A stretch of 64,000 bases of DNA. It comes from Carya illinoinensis (Eukaryota; Streptophyta; Magnoliopsida; Fagales; Juglandaceae). This document shows, piece after piece, positions 1 to 8,846 of the stretch; within the stretch, counting starts at the first letter, position 1; each line of letters begins with the position of its first letter. The stretch lies in contig NC_056755.1 of the NCBI RefSeq assembly GCF_018687715.1, forward strand, positions 24,559,001-24,623,000. The letters run 5' to 3'. Both the position numbers and the translations under genes were made by a program. The notes under the pieces were generated by a model, which did no database searches, had not been told where the DNA came from, and saw only the letters and a program-made list of their open reading frames with translations.

Positions 1-568
1 AAGCTCTTGTGATTGGTGTATACTTCGCAAGCTTCCCCATACAAAAAGTGCCGCCAAATCTTTAGAGCAAATACAGTCGCAGCCAGTTCCAAATCATGCG
101 TCGGATAATTCTTCTCATGATCCTTTAGCTGACGGGATGCGTAAGCAACAACCCATCCTTCCTGCATAAGGACACAACCCAATCCAAAATTAGACGCATC
201 ACTGAAGACTACGAATGGCTTATGCGGTTCTGGAAGTGATAACACTGGTGCAGTTGTCAACCTGTTCTTCAATTCTTGGAAGCTTCTCTCACACTTGTCT
301 GACCAAATAAATTCTGCATTCCTTCTAGTCAAAGCTGTGAGAGGTCCGGATAGGCGAGAAAATCCTTCCACAAATCTTCGGTAATATTCGGCAAGTCCCA
401 AGAAACTCTGGATCTCGCGCACAGTTATCGGACGCTGCCATGACAAAATGGCTTCCACCTTACTAGGATCAACAGCCACTCCATCTAGGGAAATCACATG
501 CCCAAGAAATCTGACTTGCTCCAACCAGAATTCACACTTGCTGAGCTTGGCATACAACTTGTGTTCTC
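1..568 (-). pseudogene. Reverse transcriptase C-terminus and RNase H of Tekay-type pol (partial)
   Basis: Continues the pol frame after a one-base frameshift near 573. Visible on the minus strand are the RT connection ([23 protein letters not shown], the [14 protein letters not shown] motif) and RNase H ([15 protein letters not shown] with the first catalytic Asp, then [16 protein letters not shown]). The usual YTDHKSL motif reads YTNHKSL at about positions 6-20, so a conserved RNase H Asp has become Asn. RNase H would remove the RNA template strand during reverse transcription. The reading frame leaves the window at base 1, so integrase cannot be seen. A non-functional remnant. Confidence 0.85.
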
Positions 569-1042
569 TTAATTCCTAAGAACTAGACGAAGATGATAAA
601 CATGCTCTTCAACATCTCGGAAATAAATCAGAATATCATTAATGAATACTACCACAAAGGAATCCAAATAAGGCCTAAATACCCGATTCATTAAATCCAT
701 AAAAGCAGCAGGGGCATTGGCTAACCCAAACGGCATCACCTTAAATTCATAATGCCCATATCTCGATCTGAAAGCCGTTTTGGGCACATCCTTGTCCCTT
801 ATCCTCAACTTGTAGTATCCTGACGTCAAATTAATCTTCAAGAACACAACTGCTCCTTGAAGCTGATCAAACAAATCATCGATCCGTGGGAGAGGATATT
901 TATTCTTGATGGTCACCTTATTTAATTCCCAATAATCTATGCACATTCGGAGGGTTCCATCTTTCTTTTTAACAAACAGCATTGGCGCACCCCACGGCGA
1001 AGTACTTGGTTGAATGAACCCCTTATCTACCAGATCTTGCAA
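569..1042 (-). pseudogene. Reverse transcriptase palm/fingers of Tekay-type pol
   Basis: About 157 codons covering RT motifs in order: [71 protein letters not shown] and [11 protein letters not shown]. The catalytic signature is normally [YF]xDD; here it is F-I-N-D, with the first Asp (637-639) changed to Asn by a G-to-A change on the coding strand. The frame begins directly after an in-frame TAG (1043-1045) that separates it from protease, and it ends at a TAA (569-571) caused by loss of one base. Fold assignment is certain; catalysis should be dead. Confidence 0.92.
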
Positions 1043-1689
1043 CTAAGTCTTCAATTCTTTTAATTCAGCCGATGCCATGTGGTAAGGAGATTTATGTACA
1101 GGAGCCGCTCCAGGTTCCAAGTCTATAATAAACTCCATTTCACGAACAGGGGGTAACCCAGGCAATTCATCCACAAACACGTCCGGAAATTCCTCCACAA
1201 CGAGGATATCTACCAATGATTTCTTCTCAGACGGCATAGACACCATCTGGACTAAGAAGGCATCCGCTCCCCATGCAATCTCTCTTCTTTCTTGAATTGC
1301 CGATATAACTACCGGCTTTTCTTTTAGCTTACTCCCCGCAAATTCCAAATAATCCCAATCTGGAAGCTGAAAGCTAATTACCCAACTTCTACAATTAATA
1401 CTCACAGAATATCGGTATAGCCAATCCATCCCAAGGATGATATCAAAACTCAACAGCTTAAACACAACCAAATCAGCATCCAAAAACCTTCCATCAAAAT
1501 TCAAAGGGCAACCCAAAGCAACTTTCGAGCACCACACCACTTCATCATTTGGTAGAGCCACTACCAATGACTTTGGCAAAGGTTCCGTAACCAAATTACA
1601 CATCCGAGCGAAAGTGGAAGACACAAACGACTGTGATGCACCCAAATCAAACAAAGTGCAAGCATAAAATTCATATAAATAGACTCTCC
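1043..1689 (-). pseudogene. Retroviral-type aspartic protease and PR-RT linker of Tekay-type pol
   Basis: The protease active-site region reads TLFDLGASQSFVS, where most relatives have D-S/T-G-A-S/T. It is followed by LVVFKLLSFDIILGMDWL, the conserved flap/ILG(M)DWL segment. The linker VVEEFPDVFVDELPGLPP leads into RT in the same frame but is stopped by TAG at 1043-1045. Protease would cut the Gag-Pol polyprotein. The protein frame seems to start at the 3' edge of the intron-like segment (1690), not at an ATG: the preceding in-frame residues are T-rich intron translation with no family similarity. Confidence 0.85.
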
Positions 1690-1793
1690 CTGAACCAAAC
1701 ACATTAACACATGAAATCCAAATACAAAGAAGAAACTCAAACACACCAAAAAAAAAAAATCAAATCCAACATTAAATTAAATTAGATCCATAC
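1690..1793 (-). other. Intron-like 104-bp segment between gag and protease
   Basis: On the minus strand this segment begins ACAG|GTATGG and ends GGTTCAG|GG, giving GT-AG borders. It is strongly T-rich with a TTTTTTTTTTTT run and has TGTGTTAATG as a branch-point candidate about 14 nt before the AG. Removing it keeps the reading frame from the gag tail (ending VITG) into the protease N-terminus (VYLYEFYACTLFD); retained, it puts a stop right after the gag tail. Gag-pro introns are known in Ogre elements. For this lineage I infer it from sequence alone. Confidence 0.6.
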
Positions 1794-1954
1794 CTGTAAT
1801 TACTCCAGCATTATGGGTCGCTGGTACCTCATCATCAACATCTCCGGGTGTGACAGCATAAACCCGGGCTTGCACTATTTGCCTTTGATTTGTTCTTCCA
1901 CCTCGTCTACCTCCACGGCTTCCTTGAACTGGCCTAGGACACTCACGAGCAACT
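1794..1954 (-). pseudogene. Gag C-terminus, broken zinc knuckle
   Basis: Minus-strand translation shows VARECPRPVQ, the second half of a CCHC zinc knuckle (normally C-x2-C-x4-H-x4-C), then a basic Gly/Arg stretch (GSRGGRRGGRTNQRQ) and VQARVYAVTP, a motif seen just before protease in Tekay-type elements. The first half of the knuckle is replaced by unrelated sequence from the hairpin at 1955-1987. Gag packages element RNA into virus-like particles; this is only its tail. Confidence 0.75.
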
Positions 1955-1987
1955 GATCCCACCAAATAATAGTAGTTTGGTGGGATC
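1955..1987. repeat. Perfect 12-bp inverted repeat at an element junction
   Basis: GATCCCACCAAA (1955-1966) and TTTGGTGGGATC (1976-1987) pair perfectly around a 9-nt loop. It sits exactly where the Tekay gag ends and chromovirus sequence begins. The left arm plus loop resembles the chromovirus gag piece at about 4709-4728 (TGATCCCACCAAATAATAG), and the right arm with 1988-2001 resembles the same piece in inverse orientation, so it looks like an inverted micro-duplication formed during repair. Confidence 0.7.
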
Positions 1988-3000
1988 ACTGATTATACTA
2001 TTATACTCCTGCTGACCGGTGCAAAACTGTAAGTGCACAGTATCGTAGTTTTATAGTAAAGTAATAAGAAGAGTATCGTCCTCAGGGATTGGTACCTTAC
2101 TTATGCCAAATACCAAAATTATACTAAACTTGATTTTATCTAGAGGAATCACTAAGATTTTTGTAGTTGCAAATTAAACTAAGATCAACTCAAAGGGAAA
2201 TATGCAAAGGAAATAAAACTGACGTTCAAAGATCAACTTAATGGGGAGGAAAAATTCTAGGAAATCGATTTCACCTAATTTTTCACTATGCTTTTCTCAT
2301 CCAGCTAACTTAATTTAAATCTCTTTTGTCTATTAGCAAATCTCTAATTCATCCAAAAGCCTCTTTCGATAGTCAATTGGAATTGACTCTTGGTTATCAA
2401 TTCACACAAGAATATGCAAATTCAATAATCAAGGACGCAATAAGACCAAAGATTTAATTACTACATAGGTTCATACAAGTCTTTCGATCTCTATACTTAC
2501 CTATGCTAAAATATCCAAGATCTACCCTATGATTCCCTCTTTCGATAGCAAATCACAAGATTAATTATCATCTAATCAATGGCCAGTTAATTAAAAGCAA
2601 TAAACTCAGAATAAATCAGATAAACAAAGAGAGAATTGCATTAAATTAGCGTAGACAATCAAGCATCGTTCGGAAATAGGTTACATCGTTTTCCTAGAAT
2701 AAAGAAAATTTAGCTCATGCTAGAAATGGAATTCAACATAAACGAATTCACCATAATCATTCTGAGAAGATTGGAAGAAAATAAACACTGAAAAATCCTC
2801 CTTGCAGCCGCAACTCGTCTTCAAAAGCTCAAGGGAACGATTCAATGCTTTTCTCCCGTCCGTGCTCGTGTATGATTCCAACGTACGTGCAATAATTGGA
2901 ATTCCCTCTCCAAAACAGATGATTTGAATCCCTCTAGCTATGTTTTTCTGTCCCAAAAAGTGTTCTCCAGTCAAAAGTCGCGGCCCTAGAGTGAAAAATT

Positions 3001-3012
3001 CCTTTTATATGG
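3001..3012 (-). promoter_or_regulatory. TATA box of the solo LTR
   Basis: CCATATAAAAGG on the minus strand, about 270 bp from the LTR 5' end and downstream of the GCTCGAGC cluster. This is consistent with the U3 promoter of the lost element. Confidence 0.6.
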
Positions 3013-3052
3013 TGTGACGGCGGAAAACCTTAAATCTGTCAAAATACGATGT

Positions 3053-3240
3053 TCGCTCGAGCGGGGTGTCGAGCGCACATCAAGCGTTCGACTCTGCCTA
3101 ATTTCGCTCGAGCGGCCAATGTCTCCGCTCGAGCGATCTTTGTTTTTCAGCAACCCGCTCGAGCTCCCTGTCAAGCGGCAGTCGAGCGTTTGAATCTGCC
3201 TGAATTCGCTCGAGCGGCCAAAAGCCTCCGCTCGAGCGAA
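3053..3240. repeat. GCTCGAGC palindrome cluster in the U3 of the solo LTR
   Basis: Six copies of the 8-bp palindrome GCTCGAGC, most in the context CGCTCGAGCG, lie in under 200 bp within an otherwise AT-rich LTR. Part of it is a duplicated block of about 102 bp (TCTGCCT...CGCTCGAGCGGCC at about 3093 and 3195). The cluster lies just upstream of the TATA box in element orientation, so it may be a promoter-proximal array or a CpG methylation target; the function is inferred. Confidence 0.75.
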
Positions 3241-3283
3241 CTTGTAAAATTTGCAATATGAAATTTTGCAAGTCATCACCTGC

Positions 3284-3696
3284 AACAAAGAAACAGCCAA
3301 ATTAGGAAGAAGTTGGTTAGTTTCATCAAGATTAAGATAAGACTCTTTATAGACAAGAAAAACCATAGGGCGATCTGCTAAGAAAGCTCTCTTAACCTCA
3401 CTCTCTCTTGCATAGAAACTCGCTTTTGTCTTTCCTTTTCTCTCAGCAGACTCTTTTTCTTTTTCACTCTTTCTTTCTTGCTCAATCTCTTTTTCACTCT
3501 TTCTTTTTTTATCACTCTCATTTTCACTCTTTCTTTTTTGAGCAACCTCACTTTTCAGTTTCAGTTGGTCCTCATAGACCTGTCTTGGAGTTAAAGGAGC
3601 AAGCTTGGTTGTTTTGCCCTCCTTTACAAAACTGTACATGTTTTTGAATCCATCATGTGTCACTCTCCTATCATACTGCCATGGTCTCCCCAACAA
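3284..3696 (-). pseudogene. Protease C-terminus and Lys/Glu-rich linker of chromovirus copy 1
   Basis: Translation begins LGRPWQYDRRVTHDG and continues LAPLTPRQVYEDQLKL, the conserved end of the chromovirus protease region. It then enters a highly charged repetitive linker (KRKSENESDKKRKSEKEIEQ and similar) and finally the pre-RT motif LLPNLAVSLLQ. At this point the solo LTR interrupts the spacer. The frame differs by one from the upstream protease part, a frameshift near 3700-3715. RT, expected next, is absent. Confidence 0.82.
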
Positions 3697-4040
3697 TATA
3701 TGGCCAGCATATGCACAACATCACAAAACACTTCATCTTGATACTTCCCAATGGAGAAAGTAACTAACACTTGTTTATCCACCCTAACCTCCCCACAATC
3801 ATTCAACCACTGCAACTTGTATGGTCGAGAGTGTTTCAAGGTAGGTAAATTCAATTTCTCAACTAATGTAGTGCTGGTAACATTAGTACAACTCCCCCCA
3901 TCAATGATCATACTACATACTTTGCCATTGATGTGGCATCTAGTATGGAAAATGTTCTCCTTTTGTTGCTCTGCTTCTTCCATCTTAATTTGTGTGTTGA
4001 GAGCACACCTGGCAACAAGGGACTCACCTATTACAAGGTA
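3697..4040 (-). pseudogene. Aspartic protease of chromovirus copy 1
   Basis: Shows RCHINGKVCSMIIDGGSCTN with the D-G-G active-site variant that this lineage also has in element B, followed by LNLPTLKHSRPYKLQWLND and QVLVTFSIGKY. It is separated from gag by an in-frame TAA at 4041-4043 and loses frame after FCDVVHM, where relatives read DVVPMHAGHILLGRPW. The expected role is polyprotein cleavage. Two lesions make this copy non-functional. Confidence 0.87.
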
Positions 4041-5210
4041 TTATACTCCATCATCATCACTAGCATCCTCCAACTCGGGTATCTCATCATGATCATCCTC
4101 ACTTGTAGTCATCACTTCCCCATTGTCACGCATGATCATCACACGTTTGTTTGGACATTGAGAAGCGATGTGCCCTGATCCCAAACACTTAAAGCATTTA
4201 ATATCTCTATTTCTAGAAGGTTGGGATGCCAACTTGGGTTTGTTGCTAGTTCCTTCATCGTTTCCTTTAGGTGGTTCTGTCTTTGCCTTTGTTACAGCTC
4301 GATCATCTTTGTCCCACTTTGGTTTCCAAGGAGTGCTAGAAACTGAAGTGTACCTTGATGTCCCTTTCCTCTTTAATTTCCTCTCCACCTTCATAGCCAT
4401 GTGCAACATGTCTTCTATTTCTACATAATGTTGCAACTCAACCACATTGGCTATCTCCCTATTCAAACCACACAAAAATCTAGCCATAGTGGCCTCCCTA
4501 TCCTCCTCTACATTCGCCCGTATCATAGCCACCTCCATCTTCTTATGGTAGTTCTCTACACTCCTTGACCCCTGTGTAAGATTTTGTAATTTTTGGTAGA
4601 GGTCCCTATAGTAGTGGCTAGGTACAAATCTCCGCCTCATGAGAGCTTTCAACTCTCCCCATGTCTCGATAGACCTCTCATAATTCCTCCTCCTATTGGT
4701 TACTAATTGATCCCACCAAATAATAGCATAATCAGTGAACTCAATTACTGCCAACTTCACTTTCTTCTCCTCTGAATAGTTATGACAATCAAAGATCAAC
4801 TCTATTTTCTTCTCTCACTCTAAATAAGCTTCAGGGTCAGTTCTACCTTGGAAAGATGGTATTTTCATTTTGATGCTCTCAAGGTCCCTATCTACTCCAT
4901 CACGACCCCGTGGGTTTCCCCTAAATTCACGCCTGACTCCTCTATGCTTACCCATCCCAACTTCAGAAATTAGGTCTTCCTCATCCTCACCATCTCCTTC
5001 ATCTTCATACTCATGTTCTCTTCTAGGTTCACGTCTCCTCCTATCTCTCCCACCATGTAAATTTTTAATTATTTCATCTTGTTGATCTATCCTATCTCTC
5101 ACTTCCCCTAACATCATGTTCAATCGTTCAAACAGTTGTTGCATTGCCTGCAACATAAAGGAGTTATCTACCATCCCCTTTGGTGATAAGTCACTTTTAT
5201 AAGACATCAT
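4041..5210 (-). pseudogene. Gag of CRM-type chromovirus copy 1
   Basis: Starts at ATG 5210 (MMSYKSDLSPKGMVDNSF). It contains a coiled N-terminal segment (LFERLNMMLGEVRDRIDQQD), an Arg/Glu-rich region, the capsid-like core (AVIEFTDYAIIWWDQL, WGELKALMRRRFVPSHY, LTQGSRSVENYHKKME) and a complete zinc knuckle CFKCLGSGHIASQC near the C-terminus. A TGA at 4815-4817 replaces a Trp codon just before the conserved core, and a TAA at 4041-4043 ends the gag-protease read-through. Apart from these it is nearly full length, about 385 codons. Confidence 0.9.
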
Positions 5211-6024
5211 ACGCGCTACACAAAAGAAACTGTTAGTGGAAAAGACCTCACACGCTCCCTTACGTGTTTACACTCGAATAATAGGACTCCACTTGTGTTT
5301 CACTCTTAATTGGCTTTTTTCCAATAATGATCTCACACTCTCTTGCCTTTTACCTCAAGAGTTTTCCCACTCAAGTTCTTTCAGAACTAATTGAACTAAA
5401 TCAAGACAATACAATCCTGTCTTATTCCAACTAGTAATTAGGTCCAAGAAACTCTTAACAAGAGAAAATACGGAAAGAATAAAATAACACAAGACTCTTG
5501 AGGTAAGACTCAATAATAAAAAATTCGGATTCCTAAACCTTTTTTTTTTCGAATTTTCTTTTCTTTTCCTTTCCTTTCTTTTCTTTTCCTTTCCTTTCTT
5601 TTCTTTTCTTTTCTTTTCTATTCTTTTCTTTTCCTTTCTTTTCTTTTCTTTTCTTTTTCTTTTCTCACTGATTCAATCACAAACAGCAATATTCAATTGT
5701 AACAATCAAACAATTGAATTCAAACACATAAAAATTGGCAAGGAAATAGAAGAGAATCAATGAAACGACACTCCAAGGAATTGACAAACTTAAAGATGCA
5801 AGAAATCCCAGAAATTTCCAACCCTACAGATGCTGCAAATTTTGGCAGCCCTCAAACAACCAATTTAGCCACCCAATGTTGATAAACATGAAACCAAAAT
5901 GTTAGAGTAATCTGGCAGCCCTAGGAAAAATGAATTTCTGCACTTTTTTTTTTGCAACCCTAGAATAATGAAACACTAGAATTAAAGATGCAATAGATAA
6001 AAGATACAATTACACCTGATTGCA
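5211..6024 (-). other. Untranslated leader of chromovirus copy 1, with TTTTC-rich tract
   Basis: Lies between PBS and gag and has no coding signal. At about 5540-5665 the plus strand is almost pure pyrimidine (TTTTC/CTTTCC units), hence a purine tract in the element's RNA. The same tract is at the same place in element B (11305-11436), so it is an ancestral leader feature, not random slippage in one copy. Confidence 0.75.
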
Positions 6025-6043
6025 AACCTTGCTCTGATACAAA
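6025..6043 (-). other. Primer-binding site, initiator tRNA-Met type
   Basis: The minus strand reads TTGTATCAGAGCAAGGTTT directly after the LTR end. It matches the complement of the plant initiator tRNA-Met 3' end (TGGTATCAGAGCCAGGT) with two mismatches. Confidence 0.75.
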
Positions 6044-6044
6044 A

Positions 6045-6855
6045 TGATGTGAACCCCAATAGACTTGCTTTGAGACCCAACAACAATACTGGAAAAACAA
6101 CACCAAGAAAGCCAAACTCAGGTATATGGATGGAGAATCTAGACCCGATGAGAACTCGTTCAAAGAACCTAGATTGTATCAAAATCTAGACCTATTGAAG
6201 AACCCGTCTCAAGAACCTAGATTACAAAGGAAGAACGCCACAAACGTTTTGATTTACCTTTGATAAGTTCAGAAGTTCAAGAAGAACAAGAGGAGATAAC
6301 TCAACTCTCAATGACAATTCCATATGGTCTACCTCTCAAATGAGGTTACAAGTGGTTTAAATAGACAATCCCCAAAAACCCTAAGTAAACAATGTGTCGG
6401 GTACTATATCGTGAACAGTGCCATACGCCCTACAGTAACTTTTGAAATCCTAATGAGACATAAAATTATAACTTTCCAAATAAACCCTTGGCCAAAATAC
6501 AAGACCTTCCCAAAAATAACCCTAGTCCATTAGAAATAAGACATACGTGAGCCAAGCATCCTCAAGCCCACTTCTTCTAAACTAATAATAAAATACCGTT
6601 AAACAAATTGAAAGCCTTAACAACAATAGGCCCAATCTTTAAGTCATGTCTTCCATAGCTTGTATCAAGTGGATCAAAACTGGTTCTTTTTCCTTCAAGC
6701 CCATCTTGAGTGTTGGCCTCTTCCTAGCTTCATCCCAAGTGGATTGCACCAATCCTTGCATTGCTTCCTTGATCTTCTTGGCTCTTGATCTTGTAATTGG
6801 CCCATCTGGAATTTGCAAGGGATCTTTAAGGATAGCTCCACCTTGGTTCCCATCA
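6045..6855 (-). repeat. 5' LTR of chromovirus copy 1 (811 bp)
   Basis: On the minus strand it runs TGATGGGAACC...GGGGTTCACATCA, the same family as the LTRs at 16569 and 18948. The first 214 bases (6642-6855) are open and encode the conserved pol tail GPITRSRAKKIKEAMQGLVQ; in this family pol ends inside the 3' LTR. It contains TATTTAAA at 6356-6363. Its right border abuts Athila RT at the codons of the catalytic motif. Confidence 0.88.
6356..6363 (-). promoter_or_regulatory. TATA-like box of chromovirus LTR
   Basis: TATTTAAA on the minus strand, in the context CTATTTAAACCACTTG, which recurs at the same LTR position in the other copies (10638-10645, 17065-17072, 19444-19451). Confidence 0.6.
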
Positions 6856-7650
6856 CATGCATAAAACTTCCATGCAATTTTCAACCATGTCACTAAAAAT
6901 GCTCATCATGCAATGTTGAAAAGTAGCAGGTGCATTACACAATCCAAATGGCATTCTACGAAAAGCATAAGTACCAAAAGGACAAGTGAAAGTGGTTTTA
7001 TCCTGGTCTTCTAATGCAATTTCAATTTGATAATAACCAGAATAACCATCCAAGAAACAATAGAAAAGATGACCAGCCACACGCTCAAGAATTTGATCAA
7101 TAAAAGGGAGAGGAAAATGGTCTTTCCGGGTGGCAGCATTCAATTTTCTATAATCAATGCACATCCTCCACCCAATCACAAGTTTTGTAGGGACTAGCTC
7201 TCCCAGGTCATTCTTCACCACAGTAACACCTGACTTCTTAGGAACAACCTGTGTAGGACTTACCCATTTACTATCAGCAATAGGATATATGATTCCTGCA
7301 TCTAATAGTTTCAACACTTCATTTTTCATCACTTCTTTCATAGTAGGATTAAGCCTATGCTGGGGGTCTCTACGAGGGCTAGTTCCTTCCTCCAAATTAA
7401 TTTTTTGAGAACAGACCAGGGGACTAACACCTTTTATATCAGCAATGCTCCAACCTAAGCTTGACTCATGCTCACTTAGGATCCGATTTAATTTCTCACC
7501 TTGAGACTCAGACAATTCAGATGAGATAATAACAGGAAAAGTATCACCTAGACCAAGGAAAACATGCTTTAAACCCTTAGGCAGAGGTTTCAGTTCAACT
7601 TTGGGTGCTTCCACACTTGAAGGAATTTGCTTTTCCTCTTTCTCAGGCAA
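6856..7650 (-). pseudogene. Athila reverse transcriptase, N-terminal half
   Basis: Contains the Athila-type entry region GWSIADIKGVSPLVC and QHRLNPTMKEVM, then WVSPTQVVPKKSGVTVV, RMCIDYRKLNAATRKDHFPLPFIDQ, DGYSGYYQIEI, and FRRMPFGLCNAPATFQHCMM. It stops at MVENCMEV, just where the catalytic FMDD motif should follow; there the chromovirus LTR (6045-6855) starts. The upstream frame is separated by an in-frame TAG (7651-7653). A truncated pseudogene. Confidence 0.92.
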
Positions 7651-8846
7651 CTACTCAAACTTCGGTTGCCAGGCCTGAGTGCCATAATCCTGAGTTCTAT
7701 CAAATATAGCACAAACATCAACTACATCAGATGGATTACTGATAGAATCAAACTCAGAATTAACAAGAAAATACTCAAGGGGGTCAAAATCATGAGCTAT
7801 AGAAACTCCCCTTTCTATGAATGAGTGAATCATGTATCTCTGGTGGCTCTCGTCATCATCTTCTGGCTGTCTTGCAATATGGAAGATATTCACCTCGAGA
7901 GTCATGTTTCCAAAAGAAAGCTTCATGAGCCCATTCCTGCAATTAATAAGAGCATTAGCAGTGGCAAGGAAAGGCCTACCTAAAATCACAAGAATTTTAG
8001 AAGTAGTATCAACAACAGAGCTAGTGTCAAGGATTAGGAAATCAACAGGATAATAAAATTTATCAATTTGAATTAGAATATCCTCTACCACACCCCGAGG
8101 TACTTTGACTGAACGGTCAGCCAATTGTAATACCATAGTGGTTGGTTTGATTTCTCCCAACCCCAACTGCAAATAAATAGAATATGGCATTAGATTCACG
8201 CTAGCTCCTAAATCTAGCAAGGCTTGCCCAAACTCATGATTTTCAATGATGCATGCAATGGTTGGGCAACCAGGATCCTTGTACTTGGGAGAAATCCGCT
8301 GCTCAATTAGAGCACTAACTTGCTCTGTCAGAAATGCTATCTTCTTAACATGGTGCTTCCTCTTGACTGTACATAAATCTTTAAGAACTTTTGCGTAAGT
8401 AGGAACTTGTTTAATAACATGCAAAAGAGGGAGGTTAACTTTTACCTGCTTGAGATTCTCCAAGATTTCATTGTTAGGATCCAAAGTTCGCTTATTCAGT
8501 TTTAAAGCTTGAGGAAATGGTACCTTAACTGGGCTCTTTATTACCTCGGCTTCTTTGGGCAGCTCGGCACCACTATTGCTTTGATCCTCTTCCACATCCT
8601 CTGATTTGTTCATTGTTGGGATGTGTAATGACTTACCACTTCGTGTCACAAAGGCATTCGCATCCTTCAAATTCTCTTGTGCCATGTGTTGACCATGGGG
8701 TACAGATTGAGCTTGAGAAAGAAACTTACCTCGCTCATTCATACTCAAGGAGCTCATTAATTTGGACACTTGGCTTTTTATCTCCTTATTTTTTTCAACA
8801 ACCTGCGTAATCAAAGATTCAAACTTTTAGTTAGTCTTACCTTGTG
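7651..8846 (-). pseudogene. Athila gag C-terminal region and protease
   Basis: Begins in the coiled gag tail (VVEKNKEIKSQVSKLMSSLS, FVTRSGKSLHIP) and continues LLHVIKQVPTYAKVLKDLC and the protease core GQALLDLGASVNLMPYSIY with the Athila-style D-L-G active-site signature, then FLILDTSSVVDTTSKILVILGRPFL. It ends at a TAG (7651-7653) where the other Athila copy has a sense codon. The N-terminal gag and zinc knuckle are missing because of the CTCAAT deletion. It is nearly collinear with 23494-24750 in the second Athila. Confidence 0.88.

Larger units (their letters stand above)
1..1954 (-). mobile_element. Tekay-type Ty3/gypsy fragment (gag end, PR, RT, RNase H)
   Basis: Reads right to left as the end of gag, an intron-like gap, aspartic protease, reverse transcriptase and RNase H, and runs off the left window edge. 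The PR-RT linker contains ELPGLPPVREMEF, which is typical of the Tekay/Del chromovirus lineage. The right end stops in the middle of a zinc knuckle at a short hairpin, so the 5' LTR and most of gag are missing. Damage includes an in-frame stop at 1043-1045, a frameshift near 570 and two catalytic Asp-to-Asn changes. Assignment to Ty3/gypsy is certain; the Tekay lineage is inferred from the motif only. Confidence 0.88.
2013..3278 (-). mobile_element. Solo LTR (1266 bp) with perfect 5-bp target duplication
   Basis: Starts TG and ends CA in both readings (minus strand 5'-TGATGACTTGC...CACCGGTCA-3') and is flanked by CCTGC at 2008-2012 and 3279-3283. No PBS, PPT or coding sequence of its own family is adjacent; both flanks are chromovirus copy 1. 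The minus orientation is supported by a TATA box and by the terminal GCACCGGTCA and the CCTGAGGACGATACTCTT stretch near the end, which resemble Tat/Athila-group LTR 3' ends. It arose by LTR-LTR recombination. There is no credible gene inside. Confidence 0.9.
1988..6855 (-). mobile_element. CRM/Reina-type chromovirus fragment (5' LTR, PBS, gag, PR), copy 1
   Basis: Minus-strand order from right: LTR 6045-6855, tRNA-iMet PBS, pyrimidine/purine-rich leader, gag, protease, Lys/Glu-rich linker, and the first bases of the PR-RT spacer. A solo LTR (2013-3278, duplication CCTGC) lies in that spacer. The 20-odd bases 1988-2012 continue the spacer, then the element is cut. RT, RNase H, integrase and the 3' LTR are missing. 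Its right LTR border lies inside the Athila RT at 6856. Confidence 0.85.

Noticed and set aside
3049..3261. 70-codon plus-strand frame over the GCTCGAGC cluster
   Set aside because: It is the translation of palindromic repeats inside an LTR, opposite to the LTR orientation.
2013..3278. A 5' LTR belonging to the Tekay fragment on its left
   Set aside because: The perfect CCTGC duplication and chromovirus sequence on both sides show an independent insertion.
7157..8053. Plus-strand frames opposite Athila RT and protease
   Set aside because: They are shadows of clearly homologous minus-strand pol, with no own motifs.
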